From the NCBI GenBank assembly GCA_905221605.1, contig CAJNDS010000183.1, positions 139,606-203,605 of the forward strand: DNA of 64,000 nucleotides, written 5' to 3'. The DNA comes from Symbiodinium natans. Lineage: Eukaryota; Sar; Dinophyceae; Suessiales; Symbiodiniaceae. A program made the translations under genes and the position numbers. The notes under the pieces were generated by a model. It ran no database searches. It worked only from the letters and a program-made list of their open reading frames with translations, and was not told where the DNA came from. Positions 9,916 through 20,614 of this stretch are shown one piece after another; within the stretch, counting starts at the first letter, position 1, and each line of letters begins with the position of its first letter.

Positions 9916-10298
9916 GAGTTCTTGCTTCCTGAAAGGCGCTCTGGACTATGAGCTTGGACTTCAGAGCGACTGCCGATGATGCTCATGGCTGACGGCCTCG
10001 CGTTGGATGTTTTTGTCTTGCTGTAGTGGAAGTGCATAGTACATGCGTGCATGCTGAGTTCTTGCTTCCTGAAAGGCGCTCTGGACTATGAGCTTGGACT
10101 TCAGAGCGACTGCCGATGATGCTCATGGCTGACGGCCTCGCGTTGGATGTTTTTGTCTTGCTGTAGTGGAAGTGCATAGTACATGCGTGCATGCTGAGTT
10201 CTTGCTTCCTGAAAGGCGCTCTGGACTATGAGCTTGGACTTCAGAGCGACTGCCGATGATGCTCATGGCTGACGGCCTCGCGTTGGATGTTTTTGTCT
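9916..10298. repeat. 140-bp tandem repeat, about 2.7 copies
   Basis: Copies start at 9916, 10056 and 10196 (GAGTTCTTGCTTCCTGAAAG) and are almost identical, implying recent expansion. Confidence 0.95.
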
Positions 10299-10329
10299 TT
10301 TCTTTCATGGCTTCGCGTGGATTGGACGT

Positions 10330-10660
10330 GCGCAGTCGAGTCGGGTGCATACAAGTGAAGTTCATACAGTTGCTCAAACGCAATAAGTTCAAATGAATAC
10401 AGTTGCTCAAGTGCAATACGTTCAAAAATGTCGAGTTCAAGTCCGTTAACTTCAGATGTATTGAATGCCGATGAAGTGTATAGAGTTCACCACAAGTGCA
10501 TGGCATTCAACACTTGAATGCTATGCAGTTCTATTGCATAGCACGTGCAGTATACAAGTGCAGTATACAAGTGAGTATGCAACCATATAAGTGCATACAC
10601 TTGTCCAAGTGCATACAGTTCGAATGCAAAGAGTCAAGTGCATGGAGTCAACGCACGGCA
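10330..10660. repeat. Degenerate AAGTGCATAC/GTTCAA repeats
   Basis: Many short copies of CAAGTGCATA, CAGTTC and GTTCAA in irregular order, related to the 14-bp repeat at 7.0 kb. Confidence 0.6.
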
Positions 10661-10769
10661 AATGGATGCTTTCGGGCCATCCCTCTTCTAGTTGGGTCTA
10701 TTTTTCATTGAATTTCAAGTCCTTTTCGTGAATTCGAATTATTTTGAAATAAAATTGCGGGGATGTGCC

Positions 10770-11899
10770 CCGGGGGGGGGGGGGGGGGTGGGTGGTACCC
10801 ACCCCCCCCAAAAATGAAAAGCCGCACTTCGTGGAGAAATCATCGGGGAATTAAAGGTTAACCTTTGGGATCATAAGGGGAATATACTACACCAAAAAGG
10901 TTTTAAAGGTTACCTGCTCTACTACTAGGAAATTGCACCAGCCTTCTCACATCACAACCAGACCAGCGCCTATGTGCAACACAAGTCAGGCTTCTCCTCG
11001 CCACGGTTCGTGAAGGTCACCACATACTTCCATCTATACTGGCCTCCATAGGCACCTCAGCATGTATGTGTCAATGTCAGCCTGTTGTCTCTCCCAAGCC
11101 CTTCAAAACCGCCTCAAAGCCTGAAAGGCTGCGCCACATGCCTAGGCTGCACTCTGTGCGCAGCGACATATGCATGCGGGCCGCACTTGGGTCTTGTTCA
11201 AATTCGGGTTCCCTGAACATTCGCAGATGCCCACTATTTCGAATCAAGCCGTAAACCGAAACCCTAAACCCTTCAAGGGAGGGGGGGTGGCCGAATTGAG
11301 AGCCCTGATTACTTAACAAGCTCGGGGTTGAGTCAAAAACCTGTCAACCCCCACCCTGCAGCCCCCTGTTGCACAATAGTTGCCAATCAGAAGGAGCTGC
11401 CTTGAAATATCGACCGGGCATGAAGCTCGATGTTGCCTTGATTGCTTCGGTCGGAGCTAGCTCCAGGTGGCTCTTGGGGCAGAGAACAGAATTGCATTCG
11501 ATCAACCAACAAATGGCGGCAACTTGACTATGTGGGGGTTTACGATTCTAGGGGTACCTTTTTGGGGTCCTTTTTATCAGGAGAATCCTGTGAATTCGAG
11601 ACTAGTTTAGGGGTCCCTATTGTCGTTAAACCCCTTGTAGCCATCCCTGTCTGAACAGACTACAGATATCGGACAAGTGCATGTTATAGCGTCTCAGATC
11701 TCCAAGATGTGGATGGATCTCCTAGGACTTAGAACGTAGCGGCGCAACCAAATGCCTGACAACGCCAAACACGGACATCTGACCCAGCCGCTACACGCTG
11801 TGACTTCTGTTCAAACCTCGTTCTCAATTTGCCCTGGACCTCTAGGATGAACCATCACGCTTTCCCTTCCACTTCCAAGGCTGCGGATGTTCACTGCTG
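10770..11899. other. Mostly unique sequence without a supported gene
   Basis: Contains an 18-G run (about 10779-10796), AT-rich patches and a copy of the GGGTTTACGA foldback family (11530-11640). Only short open frames with no convincing splice sites were seen. Confidence 0.5.
11530..11640. mobile_element. Foldback element, GTTTACGATNCTAGGGGTACC family
   Basis: The left end reads GGGGGTTTACGATTCTAGGG and the right end has the inverted TCGTTAAACCCC. Related copies lie at 29230-29315 and 58010-58108, sharing CTAGGGGTACC, TTGGGGTCC and TAGGGGTCCC. Confidence 0.6.
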
Positions 11900-12028
11900 C
11901 CCTAAACCCTAAACCCTAAACCCTAAACCCTAAACCCTAAACCCTAAACCCTAAACCCTAAACCCTAAACCCTAAACCCTAAACCCTAAACCCTAAACCC
12001 TAAACCCTAAACCCTAAACCCTAAACCC
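11900..12028. repeat. CCCTAAA array
   Basis: About eighteen nearly perfect CCCTAAA units. Confidence 0.95.
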
Positions 12029-12347
12029 CCCTTTGGGGTCTACAGGCTTGAGGGTTTTGGGGAGTCTGGGGGCTGAAAGGATTTGCTGGAGGTGTGCTCT
12101 GTGAGTCTATGGCATATGGCTGTGGTCCCCACTTTCTTGATAGAGACACCATGAGTGTGCACAAAGGGGACGCCAACGGCTTTTGGGCATTTTTACACGG
12201 AGGATACTCCTACCGAAGCCGACCCCATCTAATCCCTAAACTAAACCCCAAACCCTAAACCCCATAGCCGCGCTACGCGTCGCGATGCGGCTCTCCAGAG
12301 GCAGGGTCTCGCCGCATCGCATCTCCGGGCCAAGCCTCTCCCACTTT

Positions 12348-12421
12348 ATGATTATTATTCTTCTTATTCTTATTCTTATTACTATTACTATTATTCATAT
12401 TACTATTATTCTTATTACTAT
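12348..12421. repeat. ATT/CTT triplet microsatellite
   Basis: Interrupted TTATTACTATTATTC-type triplets. A hairpin (GCGATGCGG with CCGCATCGC) lies just upstream at about 12279-12322. Confidence 0.7.
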
Positions 12422-12552
12422 TTAAGTGAAGGCAAGTAGCCGTCAACAATGTGACAAGAGAACCATCTTACGAGGCATTCCGCAGAGCTGCACTGAAGCA
12501 GCTTAGGGCCCAGAGTCGCTCTACATGTCACAGCAATGTGGATGTCACAGCA

Positions 12553-12652
12553 ATGGTTTAGGGTTTAGGGTTTAAGGGTTTAAGGGTTTAAGGGTTTAAG
12601 GGTTTAGGGTTTAGGGTTTAGGGTTTAGGGTTTAGGGTTTTAGGGTTTTAGG
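12553..12652. repeat. TTTAGGG / TTTAAGGG array
   Basis: A sub-block of TTTAAGGG octamers precedes TTTAGGG heptamers and TTTTAGGG. Confidence 0.9.
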
Positions 12653-12657
12653 ATCTT

Positions 12658-12805
12658 AGGGTGGGGTTGCTGCCCAGGCCTGTCGACCACCATTCGTTGG
12701 CGAATCTCATCGGGATGCTCCATCGGAAGCGGCACGCTCTCCTCAGGCTTCCACTCAACGAACACCCCTGCCCTCTGGGTCCACTCAGATGTGTCTCGAG
12801 TTGAA
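12658..12805 (-). CDS. Exon trapped between two telomeric arrays
   Basis: The whole space between two TTTAGGG arrays is open on the minus strand for about 47 codons, with strong GC3 bias and a convincing soluble-protein composition (for example RAGVFVEWKPEESVPLPMEH, then DEIRQRMVVDRPGQQ). Relative to this exon the flanking arrays read CCCTAAA, so they cannot supply GT and AG ends directly; the splice sites were not resolved (AC or GA donor-like dinucleotides are possible). The antisense frame is also open but less natural. Family unknown. Confidence 0.5.
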
Positions 12806-12806
12806 T

Positions 12807-12890
12807 AGGGTTTAGGGTTTAGGGTTTAGGGTTTAGGGTTTAGGGTTTAGGGTTTAGGGTTTAGGGTTTAGGGTTTAGGGTTTAGGGTTG
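12807..12890. repeat. TTTAGGG array
   Basis: About twelve perfect TTTAGGG units. Confidence 0.95.
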
Positions 12891-13329
12891 AGGTAATTAC
12901 AGAACCAAGCTACGTGCCACTTCGGGCCTTAGGGCACCGGAAACACAATTCGGGCACCTCGAAGGCTCTGGAACATCCGCACTTGCGCAGAGACCCACAG
13001 CAGAGTGCTTCAGCGGATGCTTGGGGTTTGAGAAGTCCTGAAGCCAAAACGGCCTAAACCCTAGTAACTCTGACGGATGTCTAATCCTGCAGAGAGTCTC
13101 CATGCGTGGGTTATGGCCACACTATGTCACAAGTGTTGTCAAGCGCCTTCAGATTCGGCCCCTGGAAAACCGAAGCCCTTCTGCCATTACCCTCCAAAAG
13201 CTCAGCTACGGTGCCGGTTCATCGGGCTCGGCACGCCGGGTTTCCGCGTAGCGCCGGGCGCTAATGCGCTGCCTCTTTCTTGGCTTCGCGGTGCGTGGGG
13301 TGGTTTGCGTTGCTTTGAGGTTTTGGGCC

Positions 13330-13495
13330 TTGCGGGGGGGGGGTGGGTGGTTGGGGGGGTGGTTTGGGGGGGTGGTTGCGAAGGTGGTTGGAGGGGTGGG
13401 GGGGGGTGGTTGGGGTGGCTGGTTGCGGGTGGTTGGCGGGGGGATGGTTGTGGGAGGGGGGGGGGGTTTGATGGTTGGGGTGGTTAGGGGGGCGG
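13330..13495. repeat. G-rich GGTTGGGG low-complexity tract
   Basis: The plus strand is almost purely G and T with many GGGG runs. Proline-rich (minus) or glycine-rich (plus) open frames across it are compositional artefacts. Confidence 0.8.
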
Positions 13496-13537
13496 GGTGC
13501 TGCGCTGCAGTTTTCCTGGATGCAGTATCTTCAACAC

Positions 13538-13722
13538 CTATGTGCCGAATGCTAAAACTGCGCAAGCTCCGAAACCACTTGGTCCTCCCTCCAAACATCG
13601 TAACAAAATCCAATACAGTTCCGGAACGCTGTCCCCCAGATCCAGTACCATCTGGGCAAAGTGTTTTGGTACCAGAATTGTTGGAACATTCGGGACGTGG
13701 AGTTGGTCGGGTTGGTTTTGTG
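13538..13722 (-). CDS. Possible C-terminal exon
   Basis: After an acceptor-like AAACAG|CAC the minus strand is open for about 60 codons to TAG (for example ILVPKHFAQMVLDLGDSVPE, then LYWILLRCLEGGPSG). All three frames are partly open, so the frame choice rests on composition. It may belong with the minus-strand exon at 14320-14491. Confidence 0.35.
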
Positions 13723-14036
13723 CTGTTTTAAGCGGGTGCCGCTTGAGAATCCGGAGGTGTGGAGTTGATAAGAAAACTTGGAGTTAGTGGGTTTTGACTT
13801 CACGGACGAACAACTCTATGTACGTTTCATACTACACATATATGTGCATATGTGTGTGCATATGATGCACGTACATACATCTGGCCAGAAAAAAAACGCC
13901 CCAGGTATCCGGCCCCTTTCCAAAACAAAAACGCCGAAGCCCTAAAGCCCAAAATAAAGCCGCCCCTGGGATCCACGGGCAGGCTGCTGCGCGTCAATTT
14001 CTCTCTCGTTCTTGGCCATCTTCTGCTTAAGCACCT

Positions 14037-14118
14037 TATATAGGGATCGGAATCACTACTAATAGTAGTTTTCCCCTTGGGGACTATAATACCTATTCGA
14101 ATTATTAAGGCCCCTATA
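14037..14118. mobile_element. Small TIR element, inverted copy of the GACCCCTA family
   Basis: Left end TATATAGGGATCGGAAT, right end AATTATTAAGGCCCCTATAT. Confidence 0.55.
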
Positions 14119-14319
14119 TCTGTCAAGTTCTGCACCTGAGGTGCGGGATTGTGAGGCCTGCAAACTCCGGCCATCAAGCCTGACGTCACCTTACCCCAAG
14201 CGGAGGGTCACAGGGTCCCTTGGCAAGCCCACATAGGACGCTTCAGAATCACGTCGAGCCGAAGCGCATCTGCCTCCTCCAGAAGAGTCTCGCCGTCTTT
14301 CCTCAAAGCTATCACTTAC

Positions 14320-14491
14320 CTTCTCGGTGCGTGGTGCAAGGTTGCTTAAGTGGGCATCTTGATCTGTGGGGCCGTCGTGGAAAAAAGGCGCTGCATCAAA
14401 CCTCTGGTGGCCTAGGCCGGGTAAAGACTCCGAAGTTTCGGGCAGCCGTGTCTCAAACTCTCCTCCTGCTTCTGCTGCTTCAAGTCTGCAC
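14320..14491 (-). CDS. Internal exon with textbook splice sites
   Basis: The minus-strand frame is open for 57 codons between an acceptor (AAATGCAG|GTGC) and a consensus donor (GAGAAG|GTAAGTGAT). It is Glu/Asp-rich (for example AEAGGEFETRLPETSESLPG, then FDAAPFFHDGPTDQDAH), suggesting a soluble or disordered region. Unlike the AIM24 introns, this donor is canonical GTAAGT. Family not recognised. Confidence 0.6.
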
Positions 14492-14807
14492 CTGCATTTT
14501 TTGGAATTTGAGCTGGGGTTGGGGGAATTCATCGATAGTTCGTCTCACCCCCATGGCTGATGGCAGAGTGTGCAATGAATCGTGGTTCTCTTGCACGGGC
14601 TGACCGCAGTCACACAAAAAGATGGTACCGTGATTGGCACTGTTGATGATGCTCAGGTGCTTTGTATCCCTAAAACCCTAAGCCCTAAACCCCAAATCCT
14701 AAACCCTAAACCCTTGTGCAAGACTGGACAGCACCTGCCATCTTGGCAGGCATCACACTTGCATTGGCGGCGCCAGGCAGCAACAGCAGCTGCAGGTACA
14801 AGTCCTA

Positions 14808-14876
14808 GGGGTTTAGGGCTTAGGGTTCAGGGTTTAGGGTTTCGGGTTTCGGGTTTCGGGGTTTAGGGTTTAGGGT

Positions 14877-14908
<32 letters not shown>

Positions 14909-15015
14909 GTTGAGGGTTGAGGGTTGAGGGTTCAGGGCCTAGGGTTTAGGGTTTAGGGTTGAGGGTTGAGGGTTGAGAATTTAGGGTTTAGGGTTTAGGG
15001 TTTAGGGTTTAGGGT

Positions 15016-15047
<32 letters not shown>

Positions 15048-15082
15048 GGTTTAGGGTTTAGGGTTTAGGGTTTAGGGTCTAG
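14808..15082. repeat. TTTAGGG / TTGAGGG array
   Basis: Alternating blocks of TTTAGGG, TTTCGGG and TTGAGGG. The TTGAGGG variant forms runs of five or more, so variants have spread locally. CTAGG occurs at both borders. Confidence 0.9.
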
Positions 15083-15271
15083 GAGTATGTCTTTCTCCTT
15101 GCATCCGTTGTATCCATCGTCTCGGGCAGTCACTGGACACGAAAAAACCCAACTCTTGACGCTAAGTCCCAAAGAGCCCCACGTCTGCGGGGGCTCGCTT
15201 GTTCCAAAGATTTTAAGGGCTGTTGACGCTTTTTGGCTGAGAGGGTCTTCTGGCCCAGGATATAGCTTCAC
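15065..15271 (-). CDS. Coding-like segment, strand uncertain
   Basis: The minus strand is open for 68 codons of natural composition (for example SLGLSVKSWVFSCPVTARDD). It would continue an upstream minus frame (15630-15275) if one G were added to GCGGGGTG near 15277. The plus strand over the same interval is also open and protein-like. At most one strand is likely genuine and I cannot decide between them. Confidence 0.3.
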   Translation of the reverse strand: MKLYPGPEDPLSQKASTALKIFGTSEPPQTWGSLGLSVKSWVFSCPVTARDDGYNGCKEKDILLDPKP

Positions 15272-15319
15272 CCCGCAACATGGCCGGAACTTGAGCTGCC
15301 ACCGACACGATCCAAAAGA

Positions 15320-15903
15320 ATGGAAGCAACAGACTCGCGACTCGACGGGAATGAAACAGCTGCACTGAAAGGAAAGGATTCAGCAGACACTGTTCTGTGG
15401 AGATTGTGTTTGGAGTGCTCATTTTCCCGCAGCTCGGGGTCTGAGGGAAGCGAGGCGGAGGGGGGAAGAGGGGCGAGGGGGGGGGGAGTTGCCGGGGTTG
15501 TACGTTTGTCAAAAATGTCAGTTTGTCGTGCCATGCGCATGCCACTCCCCACGGGGTCACCCACCCTAAAACCCAGACCGGAACTTCTCCCTCGACACTC
15601 CTCCAGGATCCTTCCGCCGTCGGAAAGCAAGCTGGAGATGAAATTGGGGGCCTGCCGGACTACCGTGAAGGAGTGCCTATGGGTTTAGGGTTTAGGGTTT
15701 AGGGCTTAGGGTTTAGGGTTTAGGGTTTAGGGTTTAGGGTTTAGGGTTTAGGGTTTAGGGTTTAGGGTTTAGGGTTTAGGGTTTAGGGTTTACCTGTTGG
15801 CAAACAGGGCTTGGGGCTTGAGAGCTGCATTATCATCAGAGTGTACTTGAAACTTGGGCCTGGGCTTCGGATGCCCTGTGGCCCAGCAACCAAATTACAA
15901 TAA
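15320..15903 (+). CDS. Candidate two-exon gene with a TTTAGGG intron
   Basis: An ATG at 15320 opens a 121-codon frame that ends CTATGG|GT exactly at the array. After the array (TTTAG|GGTTTACC) the frame joins in phase and runs 38 codons to TAA at 15901 (for example GLGLESCIIIRVYLKLGPGL). The intron 15683-15786 is entirely TTTAGGG. The antisense strand of exon 1 is also coding-like, so this is a hypothesis. Family unknown. Confidence 0.35.
15683..15786 (+). repeat. TTTAGGG array, candidate intron
   Basis: Near-perfect array starting GTTTAGGG and ending GTTTAG|GG. Confidence 0.8.
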
Positions 15904-16185
15904 GGGCACCTTTTTTTGTGTTGGCTACTGTTCTATAGGGCCCAAAAAAAGCACATAAGCAAAAAATAGGATAGGGATGTCCCATATAAACCCCCTGATC
16001 ATGAAGCCCAATAAGGTAGGGATATCCCTATATAATGCTTATGCATATGTCCTTTTTGGGTCCCTAATTCAAAGGGAAGCCGGAACCACTACAAAAAGAT
16101 GGTAAAAGGTACCACTGGGCTGCTTGGATGGCTTGGGGTTGGGGAGTTCCTGATCTCTGACCGATTGGACCTCGAAGGTCCAGAC

Positions 16186-16313
16186 CTCAAACCCTAAACC
16201 CTAAACCGTAAACCCTACACCCTACACCCTAAACCCTAAACCCTAAACCCTAAATCCTGAACCCTGAACCCTAAGCCCTAAACCCTAAACCCTAAACCCT
16301 AAACCCTAAACCC
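16186..16313. repeat. CCCTAAA array with CCCTACA and CCCTGAA variants
   Basis: Degenerate CCCTAAA units next to a coding-like segment at 16314. Confidence 0.85.
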
Positions 16314-16314
16314 G

Positions 16315-16722
16315 AAGCGGCGCCAGCACAGCAAGCAGCATTGTTGCTGCCGCCGCCGCAAGCAGAAGCCGCATGGATGCGGCACGAGTCCCGGAGTCAC
16401 CTGTGACATAGGGTTGAGGGTTTAGGGTTCAGGGTTCAGGGTTTAGGGTTCAGAGTTCAGGGTTCGGGGTTCAGGGTTCAGGGTTCAGGGTTTAGGGTTT
16501 AGGGTTTAGGGTTTAGGGTTTAGGTTGAGGGATGGTGGTTTGAAAAGAAACGTGGCTGGAGCCATCTGGAGGACAAGCAACTGCGTTGTAGAAAAACGAG
16601 TGAAGAAGGCAAGAATGCCTCCCCTTCATACTCTTGAATCACAAGGAGAACTGAACCAACCATTTTCAAAGGATGTGCAGTGGGGGTGCGCGCTCTGCAG
16701 CAGCAAGTTGTTGGGCTTGAGG
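16315..16722 (+). CDS. Two exons flanking a telomeric array
   Basis: Exon 1 (about 16315-16402) is alanine/glutamine-rich and ends CACCT|GTGACATAG. Exon 2 (16524-16722) encodes about 66 residues of natural composition (for example NVAGAIWRTSNCVVEKRVKK) and ends TTGAGG|GTTTGAGG. Removing 16403-16523 joins them in phase. The intron is mostly TTTAGGG/TTCAGGG repeats and ends TTTAG|GTTG. Family not recognised; no start or stop codon assigned. Confidence 0.4.
16403..16523 (+). repeat. TTTAGGG / TTCAGGG array, candidate intron
   Basis: Starts GTGACATAGGGTTGAGGG and ends GGTTTAG|G. The TTCAGGG variant is clustered in the middle. Confidence 0.6.
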
Positions 16723-16999
16723 GTTTGAGGCTTTAAGGGCTCAAGAAGGTTTCTGGGTTGGAGGCTTCATGGCTTAACGGCTTTAGGTTTCAAGGGCTTA
16801 TGGCTTTTTCATATTCATAAAGAAATAATGTTGCACTCGGTTTGATTTTTACCTACTCGCTTTCATCGCAAGTTTCCCGCATGCAGAGGGGAGGGGGGGG
16901 GGAGGTGAACCCCGTGCAACATCAACCAGCCAAGCCAGATATGGTCGAAGAAGCCCATCCCCTTAAAGTACCTCAAGTAGAGGGCCTACCACTTCCCTT

Positions 17000-17425
17000 C
17001 AACACCCCAAACCCTGACACCCCTAAACCCCTAAACCCGATGAGCCCGAAGCCCTAAACCCCTAAACGCCCTAAGCCCCTAGGCCCTAAACCCTAAACCC
17101 TAAACCCCTAAACGCCCCCTGAACCACAGATCATCCCAAGCCTTGGGGGATCCCCAAGCGCCTGAACCGCCCTAAGGCCCTCCCCAAACCCTAAACCCTA
17201 AACCCTAAACCCCAAACCCTAAACCCTAAACCCTATAAACCCTAAACCCTAAACCTCCAGAGGATGGCGTGGCCGGCGCGTGCCGCTTCCGAGCGCCGCC
17301 GCAGCTGATTGCAAGCGGCACGCGCGGCGCTCCGCCGCACGAAACCCAATTTGCTGAGCTGCTTTGTGTTTTTTTGGGTTTAGGGTGTGTGGTTTTAGGG
17401 TTTTAGGGTTTAGGGTTTAGGGCTT
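17000..17425. repeat. Degenerate CCCTAAA then TTTAGGG blocks with a GC hairpin
   Basis: CCCTAAA and CCCCTAAA units fill 17000-17262. A perfect hairpin (GCGCGTGCCGCTT and AAGCGGCACGCGC) lies at about 17277-17329, followed by TTTAGGG to 17425. Confidence 0.75.
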
Positions 17426-17869
17426 AGGGCTTAGGGGTCCCAAAATAGGGCTACCCTTCTTAAGAGGGTTTGTGGGATTCTAGTATTTTGGGGGGGGCGG
17501 TATGTTACTAGGGGCACCTTGTTTTGGGAAATACCCGTGTCAGGATCCTTCCTGTCGACTCAAGTCTAATCTAATTGTCTAAGGGGGGGACTGGGTTCGT
17601 GCGCTCTTCCTAAGCCTAAATCCTAAACCCAAAACCCGAAATCCTAAACCCTAAACTCTAAACCCTGGGGCACATGGTGTACAAAGGAAAGGCAAGACGG
17701 CGCTCCGGATTTCTAGCATGCCTCGCTGCTCTGAGCTCAGAAAGCGGGGCGAAGCAACTGCAAAATAACGAACATAACCTGAAATGCCTGAACCCCAAAC
17801 CCCTTAAATAAACTCCGCTCTGCAACCGAATGTAGAATCCCCAACCCGGCAGATCATGGGAATATACGG

Positions 17870-17965
17870 GCTTACTAATTAGAACAGGGCTTGGGGGTTA
17901 TTGGAGCATATTCATCAAGGGGACCATAAGGAATACTGTTAGTAGCTATTCCGACCCCTATGGTA
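17870..17965. mobile_element. MITE-like element, AATTAGAACAGG / CCGACCCCTA family
   Basis: Same internal order as the copy at 3459-3566: AATTAGAACAGG, CCATAAGGAATACTGTTAG, then ATTCCGACCCCTA. Confidence 0.6.
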
Positions 17966-18214
17966 GGCTCTGGCACACACGGACAGCAGTACCTTGACGC
18001 TTCTCTCAACTTGTTGTTGGGGCTATGGACATCTCCCCCGAAAAATGGAGCCCCCCAAAAAAACAGAATACCATAGTCCTGTTCTGCGTACTGAACTTCT
18101 GGTGGGCTTAGGGGCTAGGGATGTCTAGGGCTAGCTTAGGGTCTGTCAGTGGTCCCAAGCATTCGTAAACCCTAGAGCCCTCAGCCCAAAGATCCGACAG
18201 CCCTCCAATCATGA

Positions 18215-18415
18215 CTACCATGACCGAACGACCAGCGACCAGGCCATCCAAAACCCATTCAGCTTCGCACCTTCGGGCGGTTCGTGAGCCGAATCCTGCT
18301 CAGCAAGGATCGGTTCTTGGGGCTCAAGGTTCAACTGCGTGACGTGCTGGCAGGATTCTTCACAACGTTCCTCGATCAAAACCTTGTGTGGGGTTCTACT
18401 CGCATCCAAGTTGTG
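18215..18415 (-). CDS. C-terminal exon, unidentified
   Basis: After a good acceptor (CTTTTTGTCAG|CAC) the minus strand is open for 66 codons to TAG. The first half is acidic and polar (for example VLIEERCEESCQHVTQLNLE) and the end is Trp-rich (FWMAWSLVVRSW). It may belong with the minus-strand exon at 18824-19088, since the orientation and composition are compatible. No family recognised. Confidence 0.5.
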   Translation of the reverse strand, partial: HNLDASRTPHKVLIEERCEESCQHVTQLNLEPQEPILAEQDSAHEPPEGAKLNGFWMAWSLVVRSW

Positions 18416-18823
18416 CTGACAAAAAGGATCTCATTCATTCTGGCTGTGGTCTGGCTGTGAGAAAGCACATGCAATGCAACAGGCAACTTTGACACAAAAG
18501 AGAAAGCTTGCAGCAACAAGTCTTAAAGTGTTGACATGCCACTCAATCTCAACATTAAGTTACGGCTACATGACCTGACCCAGCCGCTCGCAAGCGGTTC
18601 TCAACATTATGATTCTGGATATCGTGCCATTCAGCACACCAACATGCGCGACAAGGGGTCGGCGTCATCTCGTCATTCAGCACGTCGGTTGCAGCAAGCA
18701 TCTGCTGTCGTTATGGGGTCTTCATCAACACTGCCGGGATCCGCGTGTGAGAGTCAAGCCTCCATTCTACCGTCTGGTAAGTAGAAAAAGGAACACAGGA
18801 AGCGCCACTCTGGCTCTATCCAC

Positions 18824-19088
18824 CTCCCTGGCTCGCCACGCTTGCAGCGGCCTGGTGGCACTGCGCCTGCTGCATCTTTGCGCAGCGCTCCAGGCCATCG
18901 ATCTCCAACTTGCAGAGCTGGAAGGACGTCATGGGGTGGTCCTCGAGGTGATCCAGAGAGTCTCCTGCTTGCACACCATTCGACCGAACTGAACCGCTGC
19001 ACCATGTCCTCACGCTTTTTGCATCATGCATGGGCCCGTGGCCAGCAGTGCGTGCAGGGCAGGCTTCTCGGTGGCACCAGGCCGCCAT
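18824..19088 (-). CDS. Internal exon, unidentified
   Basis: A minus-strand open frame with a clearly protein-like second half (for example DSLDHLEDHPMTSFQLCKLE, then LERCAKMQQAQCHQAA), ending at GGGAG|GTGGATAG. Its 5' boundary was not located. The plus strand is also partly open. The 19.1-20.6 kb region upstream has further weak minus frames near 19416-19601. Confidence 0.4.
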
Positions 19089-20614
19089 GATTTTGCGGCA
19101 GAAGTCCGCAAGACGTCGCCGAGTCTTGCCCCAGATGCAGCGCTTTACTATTTACGATCTAGCGCATGGCTGAAGTCTCCGCCCCCAACACACGGCACCC
19201 GTGCGGTGAATATGCGTTCCCTATCGTCGGGGCACTGTCCGGCGCAACCGCTTAAATAGCAAGGGCACCCTGCAGCAGTAAATGCTATGGCGCAGTTCTT
19301 ATGTCATGTCCCACCTTCCGATCCACATGAGGTAGGAATTCTTGCTCGTGACACGCGCTTGCTGCCTCGAGCTCACTGGCAGAGGCCGCATTTCGTCGCT
19401 GTGGCAGCACGAACACTACAACGCCATAAAAGAAAAAGGGCGCTCGCCAACAAGCTTCTGGTTTCCTTCACATGTGCAACTACCGTGAGAGAAAGTTCCG
19501 GTTCCAAATACGTTCATCACACTTTGCCACCTTGCTGTCTGCTGTTCTAAGTTTTGAGGGAAGACTGAAAAGACTCTAAGACTTAGACCGGAACGGAGCA
19601 AGAGGTTTATTTGTTTTTACTCGCAACGACCGGCTCCGTCAGCCAGATCTGGCTTCTGCCTGTGAAAAAACACGCCGCAACTGGGCCCCAAAATGGCTCC
19701 TAAATCTGGGCTCCAATTTCGGGCTCCAACCGTGACCTTGTATGTTCAGAGAGGAAATCCAAAATCTGGGGCTGTTTTCGGTGCCCGGAATAAAGCTGCC
19801 TTTTGGAACCTGTTTGAATTCAAAGGAAATACTGCAATCAACTCACAGAGAAACAAGATTTTCTATCTTCTGCTGTTTGCATCAACACTCAAGAAAACAA
19901 AAACGCCGTCGATACGCGTGTTCTTTTCTTTGCTAAACTGGTTTTTGGCTGGCGTTTCAAGACAAAGCAGTCTTGCATTGTTCTCATACGATCTTTCTCG
20001 CACTTACTTCATCGTGTGCTACTAGATCATGGTCCGTGCCTTGCACAAGCCCCCACCCCCCCTATAGGGATGCCTCCTTCTGTGGACTCTCGGCCAGGGC
20101 ATCTGCAGTGCTGACTGCACCTGCGTGCAAAACTGTGCAAGGGAACAAGAAGCCCTCAAACACCAACTGCATCGTGTCACACAGGTCACCTTAAGTCCGA
20201 TGGCCGGTAGCAACTCTATGTCCTCCATAGCTACGGCTCACGCCTTCGTACAACACCCCTCGAGCCCGAAGCCCCCCGTCCCAAGTCAACCATCGACAAC
20301 GTGCCCGCACCAGGCACCCCTTGGAAGAACAGATCCGGCCACAGATGCACACTCCGAGTCACAAGTCCTGCCGGTGCTGTTCAAAGAAGCTTTTCTACCC
20401 TTGATAATTCACATGTCCGATGCTCTTTGGCACCGAGAGACAGGGGACCTGCCACAGTCGACGTCTTGCTCCGCACAAGGCATCCAGACTTCAGACTTCT
20501 CTGCGGCTGCCTTTGCTGCTGCGGCCGCTAAGCGACGCTTCCTGTGGGTCGGGCTAAAGGCCAGACTTCAAGCTTGCCCCAAAGGAGCAGAGCGCTCAAC
20601 AGCTTGGCATCCAC

